From: an uncultured Caulobacterales bacterium
GTDB lineage: Bacteria; Pseudomonadota; Alphaproteobacteria; Caulobacterales; Caulobacteraceae
Direction of reading: 5' to 3'
DNA length: 62,326 nucleotides
NCBI GenBank assembly: GCA_903858685.1
Contig: CAIOJR010000247.1
Location: 1 to 62,326 of the forward strand
Shown here: piece after piece, positions 17,334 to 26,439 of the stretch
Layout: every line of letters starts with the position of its first letter
How positions within the stretch are numbered: position 1 is the first letter of the stretch
Program-made: the position numbers and the translations under genes
The notes under the pieces: generated by a model
Databases searched by the model: none
Seen by the model: only the letters and a program-made list of their open reading frames with translations
What the model was told of the DNA's origin: nothing

Positions 17334-18950
17334 TTAGCGCGCGCCAATCTGGCTGCGTCGCCTTTTTCGCACCGGTGAGCGCTTCGGCGGCTCCGACAGA
17401 CGCGCGATGATCGCATTGAGGGCGGTCGGCGCGATGGGCTTTGTCAGAAAATCGTCCATGCCCGCCTCCAGACAGGCGCGACGATCATCCTCGAACGCAT
17501 TGGCCGTCAGGGCGACAATGGGTGTGGTCAAACCCTGGGCGCGCAGACGACGTGTCGCCTCCAGCCCATCCATGCCCGGCATGCGGACATCCATGAGGAT
17601 CAGGTCATATGGCGCCATGCTGGCGGCCTCCACCGCCTCCTCGCCGCTCGCGGCGCGATCCACGGTGCAACCGGCCTTGGACAAAAGCGCTTTGGCCAGT
17701 AGGGCGTTCACAGCGTTGTCCTCCGCAAGCAGGACCCGCAGGCCCAGCGCCGCCGGATTGACACCGTCACGCTCGTCTTCCCGCAAGGGCGCCGCTGCCT
17801 TGGCCTTTTCCGTCTCTATCCCCAAAATGGCGTGCAGACGCGTAATGATCGATACGCGCCGAAGGGGCTTGATCAGATAACCCTGATATCCCGCATCGCG
17901 ATAACGGCTGATCTGGTCGCGATCTTCCGGCATCAACAGGACAAAGGCCGCAACGCCGCGTGGAGGCCGCTCGATCATATCCGGCGACCGGTCCGAGGGG
18001 TCCACGAGCACAGCGTCATAAAATGGATCCACCCGCTCGAAATCGCTGACCAACACAGCACGGGCCCCCGATGCGCGGATCTGGGCCAGGGCGGCTTCTC
18101 GGACGACGGGCGAGGATGAAATGACGGCCAGGGTCCGCCCAGACAGTGGCGGTTTCGGGATGGTTGCGGCGTCGGGAAGATCAAAATCCGCCTCCATCCA
18201 AAACTCCGCGCCCCAATAGTCGTCTTCGGTTTGACGATGATTGGTCACGCCGATCTCAGCGTTCATCGCGTCGGCGATACGGCGCACAATGGCCAGCCCC
18301 AGACCCGCGCCGCCCGCCTCAAGGCCCGCTTGTTCCTGCACGAACTCTTCAAAGATGCGCTCAGCCACATCAGGCGAGACGCCAGGTCCGGTGTCGCGCA
18401 CTGATAGGCGTATGCGCGCACGCTTGGCCAGGACCGACACAGTTCGCGCCTGGATCAGGACGCCGCCGCCCGCCGCCCGCGCCGCCGTCATCTTCACGGC
18501 ATTGCCGGCCAGATTGAACAGCACCTGCCGCAACCGACCGTCATCAGCCAATATGCGCGGGGCTTTGCGATCCATGGCCCAGGAAATGTCCAGTCCAGCC
18601 GCATGAGCGCGCGGAGACAAAAGCTCCACCACGCCCTGCAGCAGGTCTTCGACGTCCACGGCGTTGCACTCCACCTCAACCCGCCCAGATTCCAGCTTGG
18701 CCAGGTCGAGTATGTCATTAACCAGACTGAGGAGATGGTCACCGCTCGCCCGGAGCGACGCCAGATAGGCGCGCTGTGTATCGTCCAACTGGGTCTCGGC
18801 CAAAAGCCCCGCCATGCCCAGAACCCCATTGAGGGGCGTGCGAATTTCGTGACTGAGCGTGGCCAGGGCGCCCGCGCGGGCGAGCAGCCCGGTCTCGGAT
18901 GCGGGAACACGATTTGCGCTGGATGCGCGATCTGGATGCGGTGACGCCAT
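17334..18950 (-). CDS. Soluble hybrid histidine kinase, pseudo-receiver plus receiver (ShkA-like)
   Basis: 538 aa, no membrane segment and no PAS domain. Domains in order: dimerisation/phosphotransfer with His34 in LSHEIRTPLNG; ATPase domain with N-box around FNLAGN (146-150), DTGPG (186-190) and GAGLGLA (214-220); a degenerate receiver (about 272-378) lacking the acidic pair on strand 1 (ISSS instead); and a complete receiver (about 405-520) with LLAEDN, Asp454 and Lys504. The pseudo-receiver has Arg344, Tyr358 and Arg364, spaced like R324/Y338/R344 that I recall as the c-di-GMP contacts of Caulobacter ShkA, and the linker holds an acidic-Arg patch (EDERD, 391-395). The ShkA assignment is inference; the hybrid kinase call is firm. 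Confidence 0.9.
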   Translation of the reverse strand: MASPHPDRASSANRVPASETGLLARAGALATLSHEIRTPLNGVLGMAGLLAETQLDDTQRAYLASLRASGDHLLSLVNDILDLAKLESGRVEVECNAVDVEDLLQGVVELLSPRAHAAGLDISWAMDRKAPRILADDGRLRQVLFNLAGNAVKMTAARAAGGGVLIQARTVSVLAKRARIRLSVRDTGPGVSPDVAERIFEEFVQEQAGLEAGGAGLGLAIVRRIADAMNAEIGVTNHRQTEDDYWGAEFWMEADFDLPDAATIPKPPLSGRTLAVISSSPVVREAALAQIRASGARAVLVSDFERVDPFYDAVLVDPSDRSPDMIERPPRGVAAFVLLMPEDRDQISRYRDAGYQGYLIKPLRRVSIITRLHAILGIETEKAKAAAPLREDERDGVNPAALGLRVLLAEDNAVNALLAKALLSKAGCTVDRAASGEEAVEAASMAPYDLILMDVRMPGMDGLEATRRLRAQGLTTPIVALTANAFEDDRRACLEAGMDDFLTKPIAPTALNAIIARLSEPPKRSPVRKRRRSQIGAR

Positions 18951-18994
18951 GGGCTCAAACTAGCATCGACGACTTAACGTTCGCCTTAGATGGG

Positions 18995-20536
18995 TCACAT
19001 GTGATTCGGGGGCGCCAGGCCGGCCGGTTGTGTGCGGCGATAGATCAGCGCTTCAGCCAGATGCAGCCTGCGCACGCGGTCTGATCCGTCCAGATCCGCA
19101 ATCGTGCGGGCCAGACGCAGGGTGCGCGTCCACCCTCGCGCCGTCAGGCCGCCCGATTCCGCCGCGCGGTTCAACAGAGCCTGGCCGGGCGCATCCAGGG
19201 CCGCAATCCGCTCGAGCAGACGCCCCTCAATCCGAGCATTCAGTCCCGATCCTGGCGCGAGGCCATGCGCCTGGGCCCTCTCTTCCTGAAGGTCCCGCGC
19301 CGCGCTGACGCGCATGGCGGCCTCGGCCGTGCCCTCCGCCGGGGCCGGCAGGGACAGGTCGGACGCCGTGACTGGCGGCACATCCACATGCAGGTCGATG
19401 CGATCCATCAGGGGGCCGGATATGCGGCCCTGATAGTCGCTCTGACACCGCGGCGCACGCCCGCAATAACCCTTCCCTGCGCCGCCATGACCGCAGCGAC
19501 AGGGGTTCATGGCGCCGACCAGTTGCACGCGTGCAGGGTAGCGCACATGGGCGTTGGCCCGCGCCACCATCACCTCCCCCGTTTCCAGTGGTTGACGCAG
19601 ACTGTCCAGCACCTGAGGCGGAAACTCTGGCAGCTCATCCAGGAACAGGACGCCATTGTGGGCCAGCGACACTTCGCCCGGCTTGGCGCGCGCGCCGCCG
19701 CCGACCAGAGCCGCCATGCTGGCCGAGTGATGCGGACTGCGAAACGGCCGGGCGCGGGTCAGGGCGCCGCGCGCGATCAGGCCCGCCACCGAATGGACCA
19801 TGGAGGTTTCCAACAGCTCCCGCGCGGACAGGGGCGGCAACAGTCCTGGCAGGCGACTGGCCATCATCGACTTTCCCGAGCCAGGCGGACCGCAGAACAG
19901 GAGGTTGTGGCCGCCCGCCGCAGCGACCTCCAGAGCCCGCTTGGCCTGTTCCTGACCCTTGACATCCTTCAGGTCGGCGCCGGGCGGCGGGTCGAGGAGA
20001 GTTCCCGGCTCCGGCGGACTGATGACCTGAGTCCCCCGAAAGTGATTGATCAGAGCGATCAGGGAGCGCGCCGCCAGAATGGGCGCGTCGCCCGCCCAGG
20101 CCGCCTCCGGTCCGCAGGCTTCAGGGCAGATCAGACCAAGCCCCATGGCATGGGCGGCGACAGCGGCAGGCAAGGTCCCCGCCGTGGGCGCCAGCCGACC
20201 ATCCAGGCTGAGCTCGCCAAAGGCCATCCAACCCGACAGGGCGTCTTCGGGGATGACGCCCATGGTCGCCAGCAATCCCAGGGCAATGGGCAGGTCGTAA
20301 TGACTACCCTCCTTGGGCAGGTCCGCCGGGGCCAGATTGACCACCAGACGTTTGGCGGGCAGAGCCAGACCCAGCCCGGCAAAGGCGGCGCGAACCCGTT
20401 CGCGACTTTCCGCGACCGCCTTGTCTCCAAGACCCACGACGATGAAGGTGACCTGACCGGAGCTGATCTGCACCTCTACATCCACCCGACGGGCGTCCAC
20501 CCCCTCGAAGGCCGCTGTCACAATTCGCGCCGCCAA
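18995..20536 (-). CDS. comM: ComM/YifB-type Mg-chelatase-like AAA+ ATPase
   Basis: Hexameric AAA+ protein; in Vibrio, ComM is a helicase that promotes branch migration during natural transformation. 513 aa. The N-terminal domain has VDVEVQISSGQVTFIVVGLGDKAV and LPKEGSHYDLPIALGLL. The ATPase domain has Walker A GPPGSGKS, Walker B GVLFLDELPEF, and PCRCGHGG in the family's zinc-like insertion. The start is TTG 20536: GGAGG at 20542-20546 lies five bases upstream and the protein then begins at the family position (AARIVTAAFEGVDARR). A TTG at 20548 would overlap that ribosome site. It lies 44 bases before the hybrid kinase on the same strand. Confidence 0.93.
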   Translation of the reverse strand: MAARIVTAAFEGVDARRVDVEVQISSGQVTFIVVGLGDKAVAESRERVRAAFAGLGLALPAKRLVVNLAPADLPKEGSHYDLPIALGLLATMGVIPEDALSGWMAFGELSLDGRLAPTAGTLPAAVAAHAMGLGLICPEACGPEAAWAGDAPILAARSLIALINHFRGTQVISPPEPGTLLDPPPGADLKDVKGQEQAKRALEVAAAGGHNLLFCGPPGSGKSMMASRLPGLLPPLSARELLETSMVHSVAGLIARGALTRARPFRSPHHSASMAALVGGGARAKPGEVSLAHNGVLFLDELPEFPPQVLDSLRQPLETGEVMVARANAHVRYPARVQLVGAMNPCRCGHGGAGKGYCGRAPRCQSDYQGRISGPLMDRIDLHVDVPPVTASDLSLPAPAEGTAEAAMRVSAARDLQEERAQAHGLAPGSGLNARIEGRLLERIAALDAPGQALLNRAAESGGLTARGWTRTLRLARTIADLDGSDRVRRLHLAEALIYRRTQPAGLAPPNHM

Positions 20537-20627
20537 GGTCGCCTCCAATGCAATTCATCAGCGCGCACAGAGCCGCAGGCGCGGCCAGCTCGCAATCAGA
20601 CTTGCAGGGGGTAGACGATATGTCGCG

Positions 20628-21488
20628 CTAGGGTTGCTTTTTCAGGGCGACAAGCACCGCTTCTGCAAAGGCCCGCCCCCGGTCCGGCGCGAGCGAAAAA
20701 TAGAGATCCGGCTCAATCGCCTCCAATTCCATCAGGGCGAGGCGCCCCTCCAGATCGCGCACCATGTCGATCCGGGCATAGACAAGGCCGTCGGGCGCAG
20801 CGGCCAGGGTTCTGGCCGCCAGATCAAACGCCTCATCGGTGGGCGTAAAGGCGCTCAGCCTGGCGCCGAATTGAGGCTGGACGCGAAAATCGTCGGGCGC
20901 CGCCACCTTGCGCACCGCGTGACTGAAACGGCCGCCAAAATAGAACAGCGACCACTCCCCCTCTTCTGCGACCGACGGCAGGTAGGGCTGGATCATCCGG
21001 TCTGCGGCCGGCGCAGGCGCCGCCTCGCCCCTTCGCAACCGCGTGGTCAGGTGCGACCCGGCGGAGACCAGGGGCTTGATCACCAGAGTGTCGCTGTTGA
21101 ACTGCTCGAACGCGGCCTCGACCACCGAAGCTGAGGTTTCCAAAGGCGTCAGCGTCGGAATGATCCGAACCCCCTCGGCAGCCAGCGCCTTGAGGTAGGT
21201 CTTGCGCGTGTTCCATAGGAGAACGGATGGCGGGTTGATCAGGGGCGTCGTGGGATTCCAGTCGCGAAGCATGGCGGTCCAGGCGTCGAGTTGGAAATGA
21301 TAGCCCCAGGCCAGCCCTGCCAGAACGCCGTCGACATCGGCAGGCGCTGGCTGCACCCAGGGATGCGGCGTCACCTCGACCCCCAGTTCATGAAAGATCG
21401 CGCTATAGCCGGAGATGGGCGGCAGGATGCGCTCTCCGTAAAGGGGGTCGGCAGGGTCAGGGCAAAGAACGGCGAGGCGAAGCGTCAT
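20628..21488 (-). CDS. ATP-grasp family protein (RimK/glutathione-synthetase-like), function unknown
   Basis: 286 aa. ATP-grasp enzymes join a carboxylate to an amine or thiol through an acyl phosphate. The pre-domain starts LRLAVLCPDPADPLYGERI; WNTRKTYLKAL leads into the ATP-binding region, with TLVIKPLVSAGSHLTTRL as the glycine-rich lid/Lys strand and the metal-binding acidic end ARIDMVRDLEGRLALMELEAIEPDLYF. I use ATG 21488; ATG 21500 is equally possible (AGGA at 21502-21505 sits too close to it). No partner biosynthetic genes are nearby, so neither substrate nor pathway can be assigned. Confidence 0.75.
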   Translation of the reverse strand: MTLRLAVLCPDPADPLYGERILPPISGYSAIFHELGVEVTPHPWVQPAPADVDGVLAGLAWGYHFQLDAWTAMLRDWNPTTPLINPPSVLLWNTRKTYLKALAAEGVRIIPTLTPLETSASVVEAAFEQFNSDTLVIKPLVSAGSHLTTRLRRGEAAPAPAADRMIQPYLPSVAEEGEWSLFYFGGRFSHAVRKVAAPDDFRVQPQFGARLSAFTPTDEAFDLAARTLAAAPDGLVYARIDMVRDLEGRLALMELEAIEPDLYFSLAPDRGRAFAEAVLVALKKQP

Positions 21489-21538
21489 GAAGCGAAACAT
21501 ATCCTGACTGGGAACGAAAGGGACGCACAGAGCGGGGG

Positions 21539-21895
21539 CTAATGGGACGATCTGGCAAGGCGCTGGGCGTTCATGCCGCTCTCGATGCATTCGGCGGCGG
21601 TGGGCGGGGTCTCACCGAGGCGTCTGGGGCCGGACATGACATGTGTGACGCGCGGCCCGTCCGGGCCGTCGCGATAGGCCACCATCAGGGCGCACGCCTC
21701 AAATCGGTAGGTCCAGAGCGCGCCCTGCCCCTCCGCATGAATCAGGGACGGCTCACCCAAACGAGCGCGCACATCAGCTGGCGCGTCTCCGACCAGGGAT
21801 TCTGAAGCGCGCGTTGCGCAGAGAGCGGGCGACGCCAGACCCGCCAGAACGGCGAGGGCGACGACGAACGCAGTCGGGCGGAGGCGGCTGATCAT
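21539..21895 (-). CDS. Small exported protein with BamE/SmpA-like LGEP motif
   Basis: 118 aa with an N-terminal signal peptide (ISRLRPTAFVVALAVLAGLASPALC). The mature part has DAPADVRARLGEPSLIHAEG and ALWTYRFEACALMVAY, the pattern of small periplasmic domains resembling BamE/OmlA (helix, LGEP turn, then beta strands with a Trp). The Cys at the signal end is in PALC, a poor lipobox, so lipidation is doubtful. ATG 21895 places the signal peptide at the start; 22 residues upstream remain open but non-hydrophobic. Function unknown. It lies 50 bases upstream of the ATP-grasp gene on the same strand. Confidence 0.65.
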   Translation of the reverse strand: MISRLRPTAFVVALAVLAGLASPALCATRASESLVGDAPADVRARLGEPSLIHAEGQGALWTYRFEACALMVAYRDGPDGPRVTHVMSGPRRLGETPPTAAECIESGMNAQRLARSSH

Positions 21896-21992
21896 GGAGC
21901 AGAAGCCATAAAGTATTTCACCGCCGGGATGAACCCGGCCCACGCCTGTCGGCGCCGTCAATAACCGTGCTATAGGAATATCCAGACCTCCA

Positions 21993-22020
21993 TTGCCCCC
22001 GGCGCGGGCGTCACTATACT
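21993..22020 (+). promoter_or_regulatory. Candidate sigma-70-type promoter for the adenosine kinase/his genes
   Basis: TTGCCC (21993-21998), 16-base spacer, TATACT (22015-22020), 47 bases ahead of ATG 22068. The -10 matches the consensus at 5 of 6 positions. Confidence 0.45.
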
Positions 22021-22067
22021 CCGCCGCCCTCAGACCCGCCCCATCTTAACCCTCTCCGAGACTGTCA

Positions 22068-23060
22068 ATGACCGCATCCTACGACGTGGCCGCCGTCGGC
22101 AACGCCATTGTGGACGTTATCGCGCCCGCACAGGACAACTTTCTGGCCCAGGAAGACCTGTCGAAAGGCGCCATGATGCTGATTGATGACCAACGGGCGG
22201 GCCATCTGTATTCGCGCATGGCGGCGGGCGTTGAGGCGTCCGGCGGTTCAGCAGGCAATACGGTGGCGGGCGTCGCCAGTCTGGGCGGACGCGCGGCCTA
22301 TATTGGCAAGATCGCCGAGGACGGTCTGGGAAAGGTCTTTCTGCACGACATCAGGGCTCAGGGCGTTCATTTCGACCCTACGCCCCTGACCGGTGGTCCG
22401 GGCACTGGGCGTTGCCTGATCAATGTGACGCCGGACGGCCAGCGCACCATGTGCACCTGCCTGGGCGCTGCAAGTCTTTTGACGCCGGCCGACGTCGATC
22501 CCGAAATCGTGCGCAACGCCGCCATCGTCTATCTGGAAGGCTATCTGTTCGACCCCGACGACGCCCGGCACGCCTTCGCCAAGGCCGCCCGCATCGCCCG
22601 AGACGCCGGGCGCAAGATTGCGCTCACCCTGTCCGACGCCTTTGTGGTTGAACGCCATCGGCCAGCCCTGCTCGCCTTTATCGACAGCGAAATCGACATC
22701 GTCTTCGCCAATGAGGCCGAGGTGACGGCCCTGTTCCAGACGACCGACTTTGACACCGCCGCCAGCCTGCTGGCCGCGCGAGTGAGAACGGCCTGCGTCA
22801 CGCGGGGCGACAGGGGCTCTGTCATCTATACCGACGGCGCTGCTGAATTCGTGCCTGCAGCGCCGGCGAGACAGGTGCTGGACACCACCGGCGCGGGCGA
22901 CCAGTACGCTGCAGGCGTCATGTTCGGCCTGGCGCGCGGTCTGGCGCCTGCCACATGCGGCCGCCTGGGCTCTCTTGCGGCGGCTGAAGTTATTGACCAT
23001 TACGGCCCACGGCCCCAGACCTCGCTGAAGTCGCTCGCGACCGAGGCAGGCCTTATCTGA
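22068..23060 (+). CDS. Adenosine kinase (PfkB/ribokinase family)
   Basis: Probably phosphorylates adenosine to AMP. 330 aa ribokinase fold. Features: AVGNAIVDVIA at the N-terminus, GGSAGNTVAGVASLGG (PfkB signature 1 region), GTGRCLINVTPDGQRTMCTCLGA as in adenosine kinases of proteobacteria, and PfkB signature 2 DTTGAGDQYAAG with the catalytic Asp. A sugar-kinase specificity cannot be excluded from sequence alone. It lies 21 bases upstream of hisB and may share its transcript. Confidence 0.85.
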   Translation: MTASYDVAAVGNAIVDVIAPAQDNFLAQEDLSKGAMMLIDDQRAGHLYSRMAAGVEASGGSAGNTVAGVASLGGRAAYIGKIAEDGLGKVFLHDIRAQGVHFDPTPLTGGPGTGRCLINVTPDGQRTMCTCLGAASLLTPADVDPEIVRNAAIVYLEGYLFDPDDARHAFAKAARIARDAGRKIALTLSDAFVVERHRPALLAFIDSEIDIVFANEAEVTALFQTTDFDTAASLLAARVRTACVTRGDRGSVIYTDGAAEFVPAAPARQVLDTTGAGDQYAAGVMFGLARGLAPATCGRLGSLAAAEVIDHYGPRPQTSLKSLATEAGLI

Positions 23061-23081
23061 CCCCGAAGGGACACGCGCGCC

Positions 23082-23696
23082 ATGACGGACAAGACCATGA
23101 CAAGCACGCCGCGAGCCGCCGAGATCGTGCGTGAGACCAAGGAAACCCACATTCGGGTGAAGCTGGCGCTGGACGGAACCGGAAGGTGCGCCATCGGCAC
23201 CGGGATCGGCTTCTATGATCACATGCTGGAGGCCTTCGGCCGCCATGGCGGCTTTGATCTGGAAATCGAGGCCCGGGGCGATCTGCATATCGACATGCAC
23301 CATACGGTGGAGGATGTGGGCATTGTGCTCGGTCAGGCCTTCGCCGCCGCCCTGCCGGGCTTCAAGGGCGTGCGCCGGTTTGGCCATGCCTACATCCCCA
23401 TGGATGAGACGCTGAGCCGTTGCGCGGTGGATCTCTGCAACCGACCCTATCTGGTCTGGAAGGTGAACTTCACCCGCGACAAGCTCGGCGATTTCGACAC
23501 CGAACTTTTCAAGGAATTCCACCACGCCTTCGCCATGAATGCGGGCGCCTGCGTGCATCTCGAAACCCTCTATGGCGAGAATAACCACCATATCGCCGAA
23601 AGCGGCTTCAAGGCCCTGGCGCGCGCCCTGCGCCTGGCCGTCGAGATCGACGCCAAGGCCGGCGGCGAGGCCGCGTCTACAAAAGGTGTACTGTAG
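23082..23696 (+). CDS. hisB: Imidazoleglycerol-phosphate dehydratase HisB
   Basis: Converts imidazole-glycerol phosphate to imidazole-acetol phosphate in histidine synthesis. 204 aa monofunctional form. Mn-binding motifs: GFYDHMLEAFGRHGGFDL, HHTVEDVGIVLG, FKEFHHAFA and ENNHHIAESGFKALARAL. AAGGGA precedes ATG 23082; a second in-frame ATG at 23097 is possible. hisH follows after 5 bases. Confidence 0.97.
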   Translation: MTDKTMTSTPRAAEIVRETKETHIRVKLALDGTGRCAIGTGIGFYDHMLEAFGRHGGFDLEIEARGDLHIDMHHTVEDVGIVLGQAFAAALPGFKGVRRFGHAYIPMDETLSRCAVDLCNRPYLVWKVNFTRDKLGDFDTELFKEFHHAFAMNAGACVHLETLYGENNHHIAESGFKALARALRLAVEIDAKAGGEAASTKGVL

Positions 23697-23701
23697 CCGC
23701 T

Positions 23702-24346
23702 ATGCGCAGCGTCGCCCTGATTGATTACGGCTCGGGAAACCTTCCCTCGGCTGAAAAGGCGCTATGGGCGGCGGCTCGCGCGTCGGGTCGACATCGGGAC
23801 ATCCGCGCCACGTCCGACCCCGACTTCATCGCCCGCGCCGACAGCATTGTCCTGCCGGGCGTTGGCGCCTTTCGCGCCTGCATGGCGGCCCTGTCCGCAC
23901 GCGAAGGCGTGATCGAGGCGCTGAACATGGCGGTCAAGACGCGAGGCGCCCCGTTTCTGGGCATTTGCGTGGGCATGCAGCTCCTCGCCGACAGGGGGCT
24001 GGAATTCGGCGAGACTCAGGGTCTTGGCTGGATCAGCGGCGAGGTCAGACGTCTGACGCCCGATGATCCTCACTGCAAGGTCCCCCATATGGGCTGGAAT
24101 AATATAGATCCGGCAAGCGACCATGTTCTGGCCCAGGCGATCAGGCCGGGCGAGCATATGTATTTTACACACTCCTTCGCCTTCTATCCCAAAGACGCGG
24201 CGAATATAGCCGCAACCGTCGACCATGGCGGCCCGTTCGCCGCCATGGTGGCGCGGGACAATGTTGCGGGGGTCCAATTCCACCCGGAGAAGAGCCAGGC
24301 CGCGGGCCTCGCCCTGATCCAGCGCTTCCTGGAGTGGCGACCTTGA
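23702..24346 (+). CDS. hisH: Imidazole glycerol phosphate synthase, glutaminase subunit HisH
   Basis: Class I glutamine amidotransferase that channels ammonia to HisF. 214 aa. Nucleophile Cys89 in [13 protein letters not shown]; the catalytic His-Glu pair is in VQFHPEKSQ near the C-terminus; N-terminal [15 protein letters not shown] is the HisH signature. Its TGA stop overlaps the TTG start of hisA, so translation of the two is coupled. Confidence 0.97.
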   Translation: MRSVALIDYGSGNLPSAEKALWAAARASGRHRDIRATSDPDFIARADSIVLPGVGAFRACMAALSAREGVIEALNMAVKTRGAPFLGICVGMQLLADRGLEFGETQGLGWISGEVRRLTPDDPHCKVPHMGWNNIDPASDHVLAQAIRPGEHMYFTHSFAFYPKDAANIAATVDHGGPFAAMVARDNVAGVQFHPEKSQAAGLALIQRFLEWRP

Positions 24347-25089
24347 TCCTCTATCCGGCTATTGATCTGAAGGGCGGACGATGTGTTCGTCTTCTGCGTG
24401 GAGACATGAACGCGGTCACCGTCTTCAACGACGATCCGGCGGATCAGGCGGGTCGCTTCGCCAAGGACGGATTCCAGTGGCTGCACGTCGTCGATCTGGA
24501 CGGCGCGGTCGAGGGCCGCTCCATGAACGCCAAGGCGGTGGGCGCTATTCTGCGCGAAGTCGCCATTCCGGTTCAGGTCGGGGGCGGCGTGCGCACGCTC
24601 AGCGCTGTGGAAGCCTGGCTTGAGGCGGGGGTCAGCCGTGTCATCCTGGGCACCGTCGCCGTGAGCAATCCGGCGCTGGTGCGTCAGGCCGCCGCCGCTT
24701 TTCCCGAACAGGTGGCCGTGGCGGTGGATGTGCGTGATGGAAAGGTGGCCGTGCATGGCTGGGTCGAAACGTCCGACCTGACGGCTGTCGACATCGCCCG
24801 CCGGTTCGAGGATGCGGGCGTGAGTGCGCTGATCGTGACCGATATTGGCCGCGACGGCACGCTGGAAGGCGTCAATGTCGCCATGATCGGCGAAGTGGCC
24901 GACGCCGTGGGCATCCCGGTCATTGCATCCGGCGGAATGGCGACCATCGCCGATATTGAAGCGCTGAAGGCGCGCCCAGGCGCGCCGGTCGCGGGCGCCA
25001 TTCTGGGCAAGTCGCTCTATACAGGCTCAATCCGGCCGGCCGAGGCGCTGGTCGCCGCACGCCGGACCAGTTCCGCCCTTCCGATCTGA
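24343..25089 (+). CDS. hisA: Phosphoribosylformimino-AICAR-phosphate isomerase HisA
   Basis: Amadori isomerase (ProFAR to PRFAR) of histidine synthesis; TIM barrel of 248 aa. N-terminal [19 protein letters not shown] carries the catalytic Asp, VQVGGGVRT and [15 protein letters not shown] carry phosphate- and substrate-binding loops. TTG 24343 is preferred: GGAG at 24331-24334 is eight bases upstream and the product then starts MILYPAIDL, the usual HisA start. A GTG at 24334 is in frame but overlaps that ribosome site. Confidence 0.96.
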   Translation: MILYPAIDLKGGRCVRLLRGDMNAVTVFNDDPADQAGRFAKDGFQWLHVVDLDGAVEGRSMNAKAVGAILREVAIPVQVGGGVRTLSAVEAWLEAGVSRVILGTVAVSNPALVRQAAAAFPEQVAVAVDVRDGKVAVHGWVETSDLTAVDIARRFEDAGVSALIVTDIGRDGTLEGVNVAMIGEVADAVGIPVIASGGMATIADIEALKARPGAPVAGAILGKSLYTGSIRPAEALVAARRTSSALPI

Positions 25090-25098
25090 GGCCGGAGC

Positions 25099-25857
25099 AT
25101 GATCAAGACTCGCGTCATTCCCTGTCTGGACGTGAAAGACGGCCGCGTGGTCAAGGGCGTCAACTTCGTGTCCCTTCGCGACGCCGGCGACCCGGTGGAG
25201 CAGGCCCGCGCCTATGACGCCGCCGGCGCTGATGAGCTGATGTTTCTGGACATCACGGCTTCGTCCGACAATCGATCGGCCATCTTCGACGTGATCGCCC
25301 GCACGGCGGAGGTCTGTTTCATGCCCGTCTCGGTCGGCGGCGGCGTGCGCAGCGTGGAAGATGCGCGCAAGCTGCTTCGGGCGGGCGCGGACAAGGTGTC
25401 GGTGAACACCGCCGCCGTGGAGGACCCCGATCTGATCGCCCGACTGGCGGACGCCTTTGGGGCGCAATGTGTGGTGGCCGCCATTGACGCCAAGGCCAAG
25501 GGTCCCGACCATTGGGGCGTCTTCACCTATGGCGGCCGGCGCGACACCGGGATCGACGCCATCGCATACGCCATGACGGCTGTGGACAGGGGAGCGGGCG
25601 AGATCCTGTTGACCTCCATGGACCGGGACGGCGCCAAGTCCGGCTATGACAATCAGCTTTTGCACCTTGTCACCACGGCAGTGCACGTGCCGGTGATCGC
25701 GTCCGGCGGGGCGGGAAACGCCGCCCACCTGATCGACGCGGTGAAGATCGGCGGGGCGGACGCGGTGCTCGCCGCCTCCATATTCCACTTTGGCGAAATC
25801 TCCATCAGCCAGGCCAAACAAGCCCTGGCCGAGGCTGGCGTTCCTGTGAGGATGTAA
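25099..25857 (+). CDS. hisF: Imidazole glycerol phosphate synthase, cyclase subunit HisF
   Basis: Uses HisH-derived ammonia to convert PRFAR to imidazole-glycerol phosphate and AICAR. 252 aa TIM barrel. Signatures: [22 protein letters not shown] with the catalytic Asp, [27 protein letters not shown] with the second catalytic Asp, and IASGGAGN. The stop overlaps the hisE ATG (TAATG), and hisA ends 9 bases upstream. Confidence 0.97.
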   Translation: MIKTRVIPCLDVKDGRVVKGVNFVSLRDAGDPVEQARAYDAAGADELMFLDITASSDNRSAIFDVIARTAEVCFMPVSVGGGVRSVEDARKLLRAGADKVSVNTAAVEDPDLIARLADAFGAQCVVAAIDAKAKGPDHWGVFTYGGRRDTGIDAIAYAMTAVDRGAGEILLTSMDRDGAKSGYDNQLLHLVTTAVHVPVIASGGAGNAAHLIDAVKIGGADAVLAASIFHFGEISISQAKQALAEAGVPVRM

Positions 25858-26198
25858 TGGCGTCCCAGTCTGCTGATCCGACCCTTGCGGAAGTCATGGC
25901 GCGCCTGGAGGCCGTTATCGCCTCGCGCCTGGGCGGCGACCCTGCAGCCTCTTACACAGCCAGGCTCCTGGCCGACCCAGCGCTGGCGGCCAAGAAGATG
26001 GGCGAGGAGGCGATAGAAACGGTCATCGCCGCCGTCCGCAACGATCCGACGGCTCTGGCCGCCGAAAGCGCGGACCTGATCTATCACTGGCTGGTTCTCC
26101 TCGCATCGCGGGGCGTGAGCACTGGCGCGGTCGCCGCCGCACTGGCCGCGCGGGAAGGCGTTTCCGGCCATGCTGAAAAGGCCGCGCGCAAAAGCTGA
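25857..26198 (+). CDS. hisE: Phosphoribosyl-ATP pyrophosphatase HisE
   Basis: Hydrolyses phosphoribosyl-ATP to phosphoribosyl-AMP, an early histidine step. 113 aa all-alpha MazG-like fold. The metal-binding core is AKKMGEEAIETVIAAV followed by ESADLIYHWLVLLASRGVS. Starts by one-base overlap with the hisF stop. It is the last his gene here; hisI, hisG, hisZ, hisC and hisD are not in the window. Confidence 0.95.
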   Translation: MASQSADPTLAEVMARLEAVIASRLGGDPAASYTARLLADPALAAKKMGEEAIETVIAAVRNDPTALAAESADLIYHWLVLLASRGVSTGAVAAALAAREGVSGHAEKAARKS

Positions 26199-26203
26199 GC
26201 CGG

Positions 26204-26228
26204 GGGCGTGGAATTCTTCGCCACGCCC
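26204..26228 (+). terminator. Hairpin after hisE, weak terminator candidate
   Basis: GGGCGTGG (26204-26211) pairs with CCACGCCC (26221-26228) with a 9-base loop, just after the hisE stop. No T-run follows, so termination would need Rho or is incomplete. Confidence 0.35.
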
Positions 26229-26312
26229 ACCATTTGTTAGGCAGACCCTTGCGAAAGTCGAATTGGCGTCGCAAACGGCGAGGCGTAGGCGCTACCTTCC
26301 CTTACGGCTTCG

Positions 26313-26340
26313 TTGACACTGCGGGGGGCGGGGCTAAAAG
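26313..26340 (+). promoter_or_regulatory. Candidate promoter for sdhCDAB
   Basis: Perfect -35 TTGACA (26313-26318), 16-base G-rich spacer, TAAAAG (26335-26340), about 100 bases before the sdhC ATG. The rest of the 241-base hisE-sdhC gap shows nothing else I can support. Confidence 0.4.
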
Positions 26341-26439
26341 TCCGCCCGCGCGTCATGGGTCGAGTGGACTTGAGAACCGAAGCGCGTAACAGGTTGGGCT
26401 TCCTGAAGCGGAGCCGTCGAGCGGGAGACCGAAACGCAC

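Noticed and set aside
22248-23591. Minus-strand open frame across the adenosine kinase and hisB genes
   Set aside because: Crosses two certain genes and has no family signature.
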